Positions 33,529 through 42,025 of a stretch of DNA of 64,000 nucleotides are shown one piece after another. The position numbers and the translations under genes are program-made. The notes below the pieces were generated by a model that saw only the letters and a list, made by a program, of their open reading frames with translations, did no database searches and was not told where the DNA came from. The stretch's first letter is position 1; every line of letters begins with the position of its first letter. The DNA is from Bacteroidota bacterium (GTDB lineage: Bacteria > Bacteroidota > Bacteroidia > J057 > JADKCL01). The stretch spans positions 10,864 through 74,863 of the forward strand of contig JADKCL010000025.1 in NCBI GenBank assembly GCA_016718825.1, read 5' to 3'.

Positions 33529-34812
33529 TTATTTTGGATTGTTTTGATAAACGATTTTCAGATGCTGATCATAAGCCTGCATCAACGCATTGAACATCAA
33601 GTCAGCCACCAATTCGTAGCCGGGCTTGAGCAAATGTATCTTGTCTGAATTGGCCAAGCCTGCGGCGATCCAGTCCTTGATTGATCCAAGTCCGCCCATG
33701 ACTTCAAAGAGGTCCCAAACCGCAGCATTGTGTTTTTTGGCAAGCTTGAGCATGGAAGCTCTTACTTTTTCGGCATTGCGGTTGGGGTACTTCTTTTGGT
33801 AATAGGTGTCATTGTTGGTCGTGAAGAGCACGACGGCATTGGGAGATGCGCGCTGCACCCTGACCACCAAGGAGTCGTAATTCTTTTCGAAGAGATGCGA
33901 ATCAAACTCAGTCGTATTGGCGTCGTTGATCCCTACGGAAAAAATGACCAAATCAGGCGTGATGGCTTTCAAATGTTGCTCAAACAGCGAGCAGCGCAAG
34001 TAGCTTTTGGTCGCTGCGCCGTTTACGCCCATCGCGCTGTACACAAATCCGGGGTCGTCGCTTTCCATGCTGATGCCATACAGCGTAAAATGATTCTGCG
34101 AGGGCGCGGTTTTTTTGATTTCGATTTCGACGAAGGTTTGAAAGGAGCCCAATCGATGCGCTGAAAATCCGAGTGCGGTGTCCACCGCATAACTTGCGCT
34201 TACGCCGGAGTTGACCACACGGGCAGTGTAGCTTGTGCTATCGGTATCTTGAAAAATGCGTACGCGGTTAAATTCGTACTGCGGATAATCAGCCCCTCGG
34301 AAAAAGACCTTGATGCGGCAACTGCTGTCGCGCGTGGTGGCAGAAATGCCTGTGAGGCCAAGGTCACAGGCACGGTTCCATTGTACATTCCGGCAGCTTT
34401 CCCACTGACCGGTATATTCCGTGTGATAGTTGTAGGGGTTGTTGGTGCGGGCCATGGTAAAAGGAAACAGCAATCCGCGGGTAGCCTCTGTGCCGGGAAA
34501 AAAATGCTGTAGGCGCTGCCGCATGCGGTCGCTCCACATATCTGCCTGTATATGCGATCCGCCAATATGCACGACCTGCACTTGCCCGCGACCGCTGAAC
34601 AGCACTTGATCAAATTTCTTGAACAACCTTTCGTAGGCATCCGGAGCGCCAGGAAAGGTCAATTGGTTTTGGTCGGCATGGAGAAACGGATATTGATTGA
34701 CCGCGTAGGGATAGTCTTGTTGGCCGAATGCAGCTCCGCAAAGCAGGGCAAAATTTGCCAGCAAAAAGCCAACCACCCGCAGGCGAAGTCCCATCCGCAA
34801 GCTATGAAGCAT
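33529..34812 (-). CDS. Exported SGNH/GDSL hydrolase-like protein 1
   Basis: This protein of about 427 residues has a signal peptide (RLRVVGFLLANFALLCGAAFGQ). SGNH blocks appear in modified form: block I VVHIGGSHIQADMW (GGSH instead of GDSL), block III VIFSVGINDANTT (G-x-N-D), and block V DKIHLLKPGY (D-x-x-H). A beta-rich domain lies between blocks I and III. It lies 13 bases upstream of MBOAT in the same operon, as expected for the extracytoplasmic acetyl transfer or esterase partner. ATG at 34812 is preferred over the TTG at 34824, though the TTG would overlap the upstream stop (TTGA). Confidence 0.83.
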   Translation of the reverse strand: MLHSLRMGLRLRVVGFLLANFALLCGAAFGQQDYPYAVNQYPFLHADQNQLTFPGAPDAYERLFKKFDQVLFSGRGQVQVVHIGGSHIQADMWSDRMRQRLQHFFPGTEATRGLLFPFTMARTNNPYNYHTEYTGQWESCRNVQWNRACDLGLTGISATTRDSSCRIKVFFRGADYPQYEFNRVRIFQDTDSTSYTARVVNSGVSASYAVDTALGFSAHRLGSFQTFVEIEIKKTAPSQNHFTLYGISMESDDPGFVYSAMGVNGAATKSYLRCSLFEQHLKAITPDLVIFSVGINDANTTEFDSHLFEKNYDSLVVRVQRASPNAVVLFTTNNDTYYQKKYPNRNAEKVRASMLKLAKKHNAAVWDLFEVMGGLGSIKDWIAAGLANSDKIHLLKPGYELVADLMFNALMQAYDQHLKIVYQNNPK

Positions 34813-34820
34813 CAACTTTC

Positions 34821-36461
34821 TCAATTGACCCGTGCTTGATGATAGGCCTCATAATCGGCCATGAAAGACTTGATGAATGCCTCGGCAATGATCTTTGCGC
34901 CGCCCGGTGAGAAGTGGACGTAATCGGCAGCCGCAAGGGAAGGCTTGGCTTCGACCCAGGTAATCATCGAATTGTGCCCACCCATCGCTTCGTAGATATC
35001 AAAAAATCCTGCGCCAGCATCAAATGCCGCCTTGCGTAGCGCGTCTCGAATATCCACCAAATTGGGGTAGGTCTGCATTTCGCCATCCACCTTCGTACTC
35101 ATGTCGCCCGGTCCAATCACAATGATGGCAGCTCCAGGCACCAAGCCCTTCAGGTAATCAATTTGTGCCTTGAAGCTGCGGCCGTAGTTGTCGGCTGCCT
35201 TCTTGTCCTTGATATACGGAACCGTATTGCCGCCGTACTGAAGCAAAAGCAGCTTAGGATTCAAACTGTCGAGCATCGGCTTGAAGGGGATGTGTTCCAA
35301 ACTCGTAAAAGTCGTCCCGGAACTGCCGCGCATCGAAATATTGTCCAAGGCCACGCCCCCATCTCCTTCCAAGCTCAATCCGTAGATGTCAGGACTGTCA
35401 AAGCCCTCCATGATGATCATGATTTTCTTGGGCGTGCTGTTGAATCGCCAAGTCTTGACCTTCAGCGTCTTGTTGGCGGGCAAGGTTTCATCCGCAAATA
35501 GCACGTCGTCCAAGAATACCTTGACGTTGACATCACTCCGGTTGAAACCGTAGTACATTTTGAGTTTGGTAAAGGTCTTGCTCGTGGCATAAGCAGATCC
35601 GGGCACACCAATGCTCAACCATCCAGTATGTGTTTCTGATTCGGTAAATGCGGAGTCAGGAACGATCGGCGCAAATCGGCTGAAAATGGCCATTGCACCG
35701 TAGCGACGATGTTTTACCGACTTGTCAATTCCGCCATACTGCGCGTAGCGCCGCATATTTTCCGAGGCTTCTTGGACGACCGACATCGAACTTGTCAATG
35801 GCTTGCCAGCCACCAACCCAGGACCTGTGCCTCCAAACCGCTCCTGCATCCGTGCTCGGAATAGCCCGCTCATGCGGTCACCCTCGATTTGCGAATCGCC
35901 AAAGTGGATCACGCGAACAGGCTTTTGACTTTGTTGTGCCTTTTCCAAAGCTTCGAATGCCGGGAAAAGAATGCTCGGGTCATCGTTGGGGTATTGAATC
36001 GTATTGGGTGGCCGGTTCATGTTGGCGGCCTTTGCAAATTGAGCAGTGGTATCCAGTGCCGCCTGTGTTTTGGAATCGATGGGTGCTGCCAAAGCAGCCA
36101 GAATATCATCGAGATCTTTCGCTTCGTTGGTATCAGCTTCAAAAAAGTCGTTCCAAGTCGGAAAATAGGCTGTAAAACCCGGAATCACGGTAAGGTTGGT
36201 CCCGACAAGCTTGACTTCCGGAATTTTTACCCCTTGTTTCGGAAAAACAAGTGCGATCAAACCTAATACGCAGATCACTGCTGTCACAAAACCGAGCACA
36301 TACTGTGGCTGCAACGACTTGCCTTCGGGCGCCGTCTCCGGCGGTAATTTCCCTGGCGAATGGGGGACGCCTGTTTGCTCACCACGGACTTTTGACGTGT
36401 GTGCGGCATCTTGCGAGATGTCGGGACCTGCCTGCGGATCGATCTTGTGAGGAGGAATCAC
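34821..36461 (-). CDS. Membrane-anchored SGNH hydrolase-like protein 2
   Basis: This protein of about 546 residues has a Pro-rich cytoplasmic tail, then a single membrane helix (VLGFVTAVICVLGLIALVF), then an extracytoplasmic domain. SGNH blocks: VIHFGDSQIEGDRMSG (block I), LLLQYGGNTVPY (block III, Asn present), and ADYVHFSPGG (block V, D-x-x-H). A jelly-roll-like insert sits between blocks I and III. The open frame reaches 36575, but the start is placed at the GTG at 36461, which overlaps the LysM gene stop as GTGA and has AAGGTGG upstream as ribosome binding site. This makes it the middle gene of a tightly packed operon. Confidence 0.82.
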   Translation of the reverse strand: MIPPHKIDPQAGPDISQDAAHTSKVRGEQTGVPHSPGKLPPETAPEGKSLQPQYVLGFVTAVICVLGLIALVFPKQGVKIPEVKLVGTNLTVIPGFTAYFPTWNDFFEADTNEAKDLDDILAALAAPIDSKTQAALDTTAQFAKAANMNRPPNTIQYPNDDPSILFPAFEALEKAQQSQKPVRVIHFGDSQIEGDRMSGLFRARMQERFGGTGPGLVAGKPLTSSMSVVQEASENMRRYAQYGGIDKSVKHRRYGAMAIFSRFAPIVPDSAFTESETHTGWLSIGVPGSAYATSKTFTKLKMYYGFNRSDVNVKVFLDDVLFADETLPANKTLKVKTWRFNSTPKKIMIIMEGFDSPDIYGLSLEGDGGVALDNISMRGSSGTTFTSLEHIPFKPMLDSLNPKLLLLQYGGNTVPYIKDKKAADNYGRSFKAQIDYLKGLVPGAAIIVIGPGDMSTKVDGEMQTYPNLVDIRDALRKAAFDAGAGFFDIYEAMGGHNSMITWVEAKPSLAAADYVHFSPGGAKIIAEAFIKSFMADYEAYHQARVN

Positions 36462-38053
36462 TTGGCCACCTTGGGGATTTTGAGCTGCATGCCCGGTTGA
36501 AGTTTGGTGTTCACGCCATTGGCTTTCATGATGGCCTCTGTGGTGACACCGGGATATTTTTTGGCAATCAACCAAAGGTTGTCGCCCGATTTGACCGTGT
36601 AAATCGTATAGCCTGCGGCGGCAGGCTGCGGCTTGGGTTGCACGATCACGGGCTCCTTTGATCCTGTCAAAGCCTGTTTTTCCGCAAATGTCATCGTTTC
36701 CACGCGTGCATACCGAGAAAGATCAGCCTTTGGAACGTAGATTTTGAGCTTTTCTCCGGCCTTGATGCGGTCGGATGTGAGTCCGTTCATTTCGCGGAGG
36801 TCCTTTACCGGAACACCGTGCCATTGCGCGATGAGGCCGACGTTGTCGCCCGATTTGATGGTGTAGATCAGGGGCAAAGTGCCGGTGGGCGGCGCATAGG
36901 GTTTGGGTGGAACGGGCTTGGCCGGCTCGGGTCTCGGGGCATCGTTGGTTTCCGCACTTGTTGCTTCTGGTTTGGGCTCCGGTTTTTTGGTCTCGGCATC
37001 CTTGCGCATTTGCAGGGTATAAATCGAGTCTTTCAATTCGGCGAATCGGGTTCCATATCCCTTTGGGAGGCAGAGTTGGACGGGCATCCCAATACCCGGG
37101 ATGACCTCCGTACGGCACACCGGGTTCATGTTGCGCAATTGGTTTTCAGGTATGCCAAGCGCATTGGCGACATGCGTGAAGCGCAATGGTTCCTGCAACT
37201 GAATGCGGTCGGGTAATGGCATCACCTCCATTGCCAGTTGCTTGAGCCCAAGCTGTTTGGCATGCGACATCACGTAAGCGACAGCTGCAAAGGCAGGAAC
37301 AAAGTCGCGTTTGCCTTCAGGAAGAAACGGATACATCTGTTCAAAATTTGCGCGCGCTCCTGCGCGCTCCCTTGCACGTGCGATGCTTGCAGGGCTGCAC
37401 GTATAGGCAACAAGTGTCAGCGCCCAGTCGCTGTACAGCCTGTTCAAATCATACAAATGGTTAAGCGCAGCGCGGGTACTTTTGTACAGATCACGACGCT
37501 CGTCGACCGTTGCATTGCAAATCAGACCTTGGCGAACTGCAACAAAATAGTTGAGTTGCCAGAGTCCGGCGCTGCCATCCTCGGAAGTCGCACGTAAATG
37601 GGAGGCAGACAAGGCTGCAGGCAAATAGGCAAAGGCGGGGGGCATTTGCATTTCGACTAGCCTGCGCTCGATCACGGGAGCATAAATATTGGAAACGCCG
37701 AGCATTGCCTCGGTCGTGCTGCGGCGCTGTTTGGTAAAGAAGTGGATGAATTCCTTGACACGGGGACCAAAATCGATACGAATCTCTCCCAGAGTCATCC
37801 GTAGTTCCCGGCTCAACTGATCGTCAACAGGAAGCGGAAGTGGTTCAGGCGCAACGCCTTTGTTCAGCTCATTGGCGCGGGCGTTCATAACTTCCCAACT
37901 GCTTTCAAGCCCATCCATGTGCAAAATCAGCTGTGCTTGCGCATTGAGTCGGTGACGCGTCGAAATTGGCTGCCCCAAAAGCTGATTCGCCAAAACGATC
38001 GTCACCAGCCCCAAAAGCAGGCTATTCAATCCAAAGGTTCTGAAAGGGCACAT
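36458..38053 (-). CDS. Lytic-transglycosylase-like protein with two LysM domains, catalytic Glu apparently lost
   Basis: This protein of about 531 residues has a signal peptide (LNSLLLGLVTIVLANQLLGQ), an MltD-like domain at about residues 90-260, a Pro/Lys/Glu-rich linker and two clear LysM repeats (IYTIKSGDNVGLIAQWHGV near 395; IYTVKSGDNLWLIAKKYPGV near 480) that bind peptidoglycan glycan. The domain keeps GSAGLWQL, DERRDLYKSTRAALNHLYDL and DWALTLVAY, but where active enzymes have L-P-x-I-E-S this one has LPAALSAS, so the catalytic Glu seems replaced. It may act as a glycan-binding scaffold in the O-acetylation operon. ATG at 38053 is used; a GTG two codons earlier is possible. Confidence 0.8.
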   Translation of the reverse strand: MCPFRTFGLNSLLLGLVTIVLANQLLGQPISTRHRLNAQAQLILHMDGLESSWEVMNARANELNKGVAPEPLPLPVDDQLSRELRMTLGEIRIDFGPRVKEFIHFFTKQRRSTTEAMLGVSNIYAPVIERRLVEMQMPPAFAYLPAALSASHLRATSEDGSAGLWQLNYFVAVRQGLICNATVDERRDLYKSTRAALNHLYDLNRLYSDWALTLVAYTCSPASIARARERAGARANFEQMYPFLPEGKRDFVPAFAAVAYVMSHAKQLGLKQLAMEVMPLPDRIQLQEPLRFTHVANALGIPENQLRNMNPVCRTEVIPGIGMPVQLCLPKGYGTRFAELKDSIYTLQMRKDAETKKPEPKPEATSAETNDAPRPEPAKPVPPKPYAPPTGTLPLIYTIKSGDNVGLIAQWHGVPVKDLREMNGLTSDRIKAGEKLKIYVPKADLSRYARVETMTFAEKQALTGSKEPVIVQPKPQPAAAGYTIYTVKSGDNLWLIAKKYPGVTTEAIMKANGVNTKLQPGMQLKIPKVAK

Positions 38054-38132
38054 TCCCACAGTTCGAAATTAGGAAAAATCCAAGGGCGATGCGAATCGTT
38101 TTAAGACGTCTTCAAGGCTTTTATCGCAGAAT

Positions 38133-38897
38133 TTATTTTACCTCGTCGAATCGTTTTGCAACCTCAGGCTTCAAGATCTTGGTCCAGAGCTCATAGCCAT
38201 TGGAATTCATGTGCAAGGAATCGCTGGTGAACAGCTCGGGAATCGGCTTGCCGTTCCGTCCTAGCATGGGTTGACTGACGTCGACGTACCACATTTTTTT
38301 CTCCTTGGAGATGTAATCTGCGATCAGGCGATTGGTTTCCTGGAATTTGGGCCACCATTTCCAACGCAGGGGCGATGGCTTCAGCGAGATGAACAAAATG
38401 CCAGTATTGGGAAGCCGGCTGCGCAGTTGTTTGGTGAACGCCTTGAAGTCATTGAGGGGCATTTCGGCGGGGTATTTGTCGTTGGCGATGTCGTTTTCCC
38501 CACAGTAAAACACGACCAATTTGGGATACAGCGGGACGATCATCTTTCCAGTATAGTGCGTGACTTGTTTGATGATGGCTCCACCAAAGCCGCGGTTCAC
38601 CACAGGCAAAGGCGCCATATCCGACTGCAAAGTCTCCCATTTGCGTATGCTCGAGCTTCCTGAAAACACAATTCCGCCACGGGCTTCGAGTTCGGTTTTA
38701 AGCAAGGAGTCGAAACGCAATGCTTCGGGCTCGAATTGAATCAGCTGCTCTGCAGTGAGGGCAGTCGCAACAGGGGCATTTCCTGCATCTGATGCTAGGT
38801 GCTTTCTGCCGGTTGTACAAGCGATGATCAACAACAGCAGCCCCGAAAGCGCAACTGTTCGCAAAACCATCCGCGACATGTTTTTGTGTGTCTTCAT
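38133..38897 (-). CDS. SGNH/GDSL hydrolase lipoprotein 3
   Basis: This protein of about 254 residues has a lipoprotein signal (ALSGLLLLIIACTTG). The blocks are clear: IVFSGSSSIRKW (block I Ser), VNRGFGGA (block II Gly), VVFYCGENDIAND (block III Asn), and SDSLHMNSNGY (block V Asp and His). It looks catalytically complete, unlike the two modified members downstream. It is probably an envelope esterase or acetyl transferase. It is the first gene of the run down to MBOAT and lies 79 bases before the LysM gene. Met at 38897 is chosen because a promoter-like box lies just upstream. Confidence 0.82.
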   Translation of the reverse strand: MKTHKNMSRMVLRTVALSGLLLLIIACTTGRKHLASDAGNAPVATALTAEQLIQFEPEALRFDSLLKTELEARGGIVFSGSSSIRKWETLQSDMAPLPVVNRGFGGAIIKQVTHYTGKMIVPLYPKLVVFYCGENDIANDKYPAEMPLNDFKAFTKQLRSRLPNTGILFISLKPSPLRWKWWPKFQETNRLIADYISKEKKMWYVDVSQPMLGRNGKPIPELFTSDSLHMNSNGYELWTKILKPEVAKRFDEVK

Positions 38898-38912
38898 CCT
38901 CAAAGGCATCTG

Positions 38913-38942
38913 CAAAGATTCAAGAATTCGGGGGAAATGCAA
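38913..38942 (-). promoter_or_regulatory. Promoter-like boxes upstream of the SGNH/LysM/MBOAT operon
   Basis: On the minus strand TTG (38942-38940) is followed 19 bases later by AATCTTTG (38920-38913), which differs from the Bacteroidota -7 box TAnnTTTG at one base. The predicted leader would be only about ten bases. Confidence 0.4.
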
Positions 38943-38996
38943 TGATTTCCCGAGTTTGATACTCCTTTGATGCGGTTTGGGTTGCGCAGCCAACAA

Positions 38997-39914
38997 TCAA
39001 TCGAGGCCAAGTTTGCGTTTGAGCTCCTCAATCAGTTTGGCATTCTCCTCCAAGGCTTTGTTTTTTTCCTCCAATACCTTGTCCTTTTCTTCCAGCACCT
39101 TGTCCTTCTCACCCAATGCCTTGTCCTTTTCTTCCAGTGCTTTTTCCTTCTGGGCGATTTTCCCCTCTAGCTCTTGCAATGTTGCGCCGAAAAAGACTTC
39201 AAACACGCGGTGTGCCTCCTCTTCGTCTTCGATTTTCTTTTTCTCCAAAGGTTCGGTGCCCATGTAGTGCAATTTGTTGATCATGAGCGCCAACGATGGG
39301 TTGTCTGCTTCGTGTTTGTATTCTTTGAGGATTTTGTTTTCGTCAAAGAAGTAATTCTGTTCAAACACGCTCAAAAGTTTGTCCAGCTTGGTCTGAAACT
39401 TGGATTTGATGCGACCTAGTTGCACCACGTAGCAGTCATGGGACAACTTCTCGATGAATTCGCTTTTTTTATGCAGAATCTCGTGCGTTTCCAAATCGAC
39501 ATATTGCCGGTTCACCTTTACGACGCAGGACTCGATTTCCGGAAGGTTGAATCCAAGAAGGTAAATGGTTACGATCGGCAAAACGACTTTCTTGCCGTTC
39601 ACTTCATCCTGTTTTTTGTATTGCTCTCCCAAATATCTCCGGAAGCGCATCAGATCAATGGCATTCTTGGCCTTCTGGATTTCAATGAGCACTTTTTTGA
39701 GTTCGCCATCGGCTGTGCGTACCGTTGCAATGAAGTCAAGCCGGAAAATGGCAAACCCGGCACCGCTTTCATCTTTGTAAACAAGCTCCTGCGGCTTTAC
39801 GGAAACATCTTCAATCTGCTCTTCCAGAATCGTACCGATGAAAAACTTGGCAACCCGGTCATCATCCATCAGGAATTTGAAAGCGACATCGTAGATGGGG
39901 TTGGCAATGATCAT
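38997..39914 (-). CDS. Rpn/PD-(D/E)XK nuclease family transposase-like protein
   Basis: This protein of about 305 residues begins IIANPIYDVAFKFLMDDDRVAKFFI and continues FRLDFIATVRTADGELKKVLIEIQKAK. That is the PD-(D/E)XK core (D, then E-x-Q/K) of the Rpn family linked to recombination or mobile DNA. The last 45 or so residues form a coiled coil of nearly exact heptads (EEKDKAL, GEKDKVL, EEKDKVL, EEKNKAL) encoded by a 21-bp tandem repeat. The frame extends to 39959, but the perfect promoter at 39929-39959 covers that part, so ATG at 39914 is the start. It is a single gene. Confidence 0.85.
   Translation of the reverse strand: MIIANPIYDVAFKFLMDDDRVAKFFIGTILEEQIEDVSVKPQELVYKDESGAGFAIFRLDFIATVRTADGELKKVLIEIQKAKNAIDLMRFRRYLGEQYKKQDEVNGKKVVLPIVTIYLLGFNLPEIESCVVKVNRQYVDLETHEILHKKSEFIEKLSHDCYVVQLGRIKSKFQTKLDKLLSVFEQNYFFDENKILKEYKHEADNPSLALMINKLHYMGTEPLEKKKIEDEEEAHRVFEVFFGATLQELEGKIAQKEKALEEKDKALGEKDKVLEEKDKVLEEKNKALEENAKLIEELKRKLGLD
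39050..39154 (-). repeat. 21-bp tandem repeat encoding coiled-coil heptads
   Basis: Five units of exactly 21 bases start at 39050, 39071, 39092, 39113 and 39134, each with CCA(A/G)(G/T/C)(G/A)C then CTTG or CTTT. Each unit codes for one heptad, so copy-number change would lengthen or shorten the coiled coil without breaking the frame. Confidence 0.85.
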
Positions 39915-39928
39915 TCGGAATCTTTTTG

Positions 39929-39959
39929 CAAATCTACGCTGAATGGGCTCATTTGTCAA
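39929..39959 (-). promoter_or_regulatory. Bacteroidota-type promoter of the Rpn-like gene
   Basis: Minus strand TTG (39959-39957), 20 bases, then TAGATTTG (39936-39929), a perfect TAnnTTTG box. The start codon at 39914 follows at a short leader distance. Confidence 0.75.
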
Positions 39960-40068
39960 GGTTTATGGGAAGAAAGGATGCCTTTGGGACCCATCCAAGG
40001 GACAAAGCGTTTTCATGGCTTACCGGAACTTTCTCGACCTGCCCCAATCCCCCGTCTCCAAAATTTCG

Positions 40069-40076
40069 TAAGTTTG
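40069..40076 (+). promoter_or_regulatory. -7 box upstream of biotin carboxylase
   Basis: TAAGTTTG matches TAnnTTTG exactly, 23 bases before the ATG at 40100. No TTG lies at the usual upstream distance. Confidence 0.5.
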
Positions 40077-40099
40077 CCGCTCTTGGAAATCAAGCTTAC

Positions 40100-41593
40100 A
40101 TGAAGAAAATCCTTGTCGCCAACCGTGGCGAAATAGCCTTGCGTGTGATGCGCAGCGCCAAAGAAATGGGAATCCGCACGGTCGCCATTTATTCCGAGGC
40201 GGATCGGCAGTCTCCGCATGTGCGGTTTGCGGACGAAGCCTATTGCATCGGCCCGGCGCCGAGCAACCAATCCTACCTCTTGGGCGACAAGATCATCGCG
40301 CTCTGTTTGGAGCATGGAGTGGACGGCATTCACCCCGGCTATGGATTTCTGAGCGAAAATTCGGGGTTTGCTGCCAAGGTTGCCGAGGCGGGGATTGCCT
40401 TTATCGGCCCTTCGCCACAGTCGATGGACGTGATGGGCAGTAAATTGGCCGCCAAGGCGGCTGTCAAGGACTTTGATGTGCCCCTTGTCCCCGGCACAGC
40501 CGAGGCAATCACGGACATTCCGGCCGCCAAGGCGATCGCGACCCAAATCGGTTTCCCGATTCTGATCAAAGCAAGTGCCGGCGGCGGTGGCAAAGGCATG
40601 CGTGTCGTCGACCGTGTCGAGGACTTTGAAGAGCAAATGGACCGCGCGGTGAGCGAGGCCGTCAGCAGCTTTGGCGATGGCGCCGTCTTCATCGAGAAGT
40701 TCGTCGGCTCACCCCGACATATCGAGATTCAGGTGCTGGGCGACCACCACGGCAACATTGTCTATCTCTTCGAGCGTGAATGTTCCGTGCAACGTCGCCA
40801 CCAAAAGGTTGTCGAAGAGGCGCCTTCGAGCATTCTCACGCCTGCGCTGCGGCAGCGCATGGGCGAGGCTGCCGTCAACGTTGCACGTTCTTGCAACTAT
40901 TACAATGCAGGGACCGTCGAATTTTTGGTGGATGAAAGCCTCAACTTCTACTTCCTTGAAATGAATACCCGTCTCCAGGTCGAGCATCCGGTAACGGAGA
41001 TGATCACCGGCTTGGATTTGGTCAAGGAGCAAATCAAAATTGCACGCGGCGAAAAGTTGAGCTTCACCCAGGAAGATCTCCAAATTCATGGCCATGCGAT
41101 TGAGATTCGGGTATATGCAGAGGATCCTACGAATAACTTCCTGCCCGACATCGGCACATTGGACGTGTACAAACGTCCGCAGGGCCACGGCATCCGGTTG
41201 GACGATGGTTTTGAGGAGGGAATGAAAATTCCGATTTACTACGATCCGATGATCGGCAAATTGATTGCCCACGCCGCAGACAGACCGACGGCGATCGCCA
41301 AGATGCTGCGTGCCATCCGCGAATTTGAAATCGTGGGATTTGAGACAACGTTGCGCTTCTGCGAATTTGTGCTGGAACACGAGGCGTTTGTCTCGGGCAA
41401 CTTTGACACGAAGTTTGTCGAGAAGCACTTCAAGCCAGAGTATTTGGCGCAGGAGCTGAGTGCAACTGAAAACGAAGTGGCCGCATTGGTGGCTTCGACG
41501 GTTTTGGCAACGAGTGGTGCCACGGCATTCACTGGCGCAGCAGCTCAGACAGCCAAACAAAGCAATTGGAAACGCCACCGTTTATTCAACTAA
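40100..41593 (+). CDS. accC: Acetyl-CoA carboxylase, biotin carboxylase subunit
   Basis: This 497-residue protein begins with the N-terminal motif MKKILVANRGEIALRVMRSA. The ATP-grasp signatures are KASAGGGGKGMRVV near residues 158-171, and the active-site block FLEMNTRLQVEHPVTEMITG is near 285. The C-terminal domain has DPMIGKLIAHAADRPTAIAKM. It carboxylates the biotin carried by a BCCP partner using ATP and bicarbonate, the first half-reaction of acetyl-CoA carboxylase. No BCCP gene is adjacent, so a propionyl- or other acyl-CoA carboxylase subunit cannot be excluded. The C-terminal 50 residues (VAALVASTVLATSGATAFTGAAAQ) extend beyond E. coli AccC. A longer frame starting at 39926 is rejected because the family begins at MKKIL. 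Confidence 0.9.
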   Translation: MKKILVANRGEIALRVMRSAKEMGIRTVAIYSEADRQSPHVRFADEAYCIGPAPSNQSYLLGDKIIALCLEHGVDGIHPGYGFLSENSGFAAKVAEAGIAFIGPSPQSMDVMGSKLAAKAAVKDFDVPLVPGTAEAITDIPAAKAIATQIGFPILIKASAGGGGKGMRVVDRVEDFEEQMDRAVSEAVSSFGDGAVFIEKFVGSPRHIEIQVLGDHHGNIVYLFERECSVQRRHQKVVEEAPSSILTPALRQRMGEAAVNVARSCNYYNAGTVEFLVDESLNFYFLEMNTRLQVEHPVTEMITGLDLVKEQIKIARGEKLSFTQEDLQIHGHAIEIRVYAEDPTNNFLPDIGTLDVYKRPQGHGIRLDDGFEEGMKIPIYYDPMIGKLIAHAADRPTAIAKMLRAIREFEIVGFETTLRFCEFVLEHEAFVSGNFDTKFVEKHFKPEYLAQELSATENEVAALVASTVLATSGATAFTGAAAQTAKQSNWKRHRLFN

Positions 41594-41602
41594 GAAAAGA
41601 AA

Positions 41603-42022
41603 ATGGCAGAGCAAGACGTCACCCATTCGCAGAAAGCCCCTGAGCCCGTCGGACATTACCCGCATGCGCGCCGTGTGGGCAACCTGTTGTTTTTGAGCGG
41701 GATCGGCCCACGAGAGCGCGGTACCAAAAAGATTCCGGGCGTGGAGCTGAATGAGCAAGGCGAAATCGTCTCGTATGACATCGCGGTCCAATGCCGGTCG
41801 GTCTTCGCCAACGTGAAAGCTGTCTTGGAAGATGCCGGCAGTAGCTGGGACAAAATCGTCGATGTGACGGTTTACCTCACCAACATGAAGGACGATTTCC
41901 CGATCTACAACAAACTTTGGGCTGAGTATTTCGCTGAAAATCCACCCTGCCGCACGACATTGGAGATCAATTGTCTGCCGACGCCGATCGGGATCGAGTT
42001 GAAGGTAATGGCGACGGTGTGA
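41603..42022 (+). CDS. RidA/YjgF-family protein
   Basis: This 139-residue protein has the RidA/YjgF pattern: HYPHARRVGNLLFLSGIGPR, then VKAVLEDAGSSWDKIVDVTVYLTNM, and the conserved Arg in CRTTLEINCLP near residue 120. RidA proteins form trimers that hydrolyse reactive enamine/imine intermediates; the longer N-terminal part and the GPRERGTKKIPG insertion are closer to 2-aminomuconate-deaminase-like members. The gene lies nine bases after accC on the same strand, so it is probably cotranscribed. It converges with the membrane protein at 42026, with only three bases between. Confidence 0.87.
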   Translation: MAEQDVTHSQKAPEPVGHYPHARRVGNLLFLSGIGPRERGTKKIPGVELNEQGEIVSYDIAVQCRSVFANVKAVLEDAGSSWDKIVDVTVYLTNMKDDFPIYNKLWAEYFAENPPCRTTLEINCLPTPIGIELKVMATV

Positions 42023-42025
42023 ATC

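Noticed and set aside
39926..40099. Longer N-terminus for biotin carboxylase
   Set aside because: The extra 58 residues are unlike the family, which starts at MKKILVANRGE, and the segment overlaps the promoter of the divergent Rpn-like gene.
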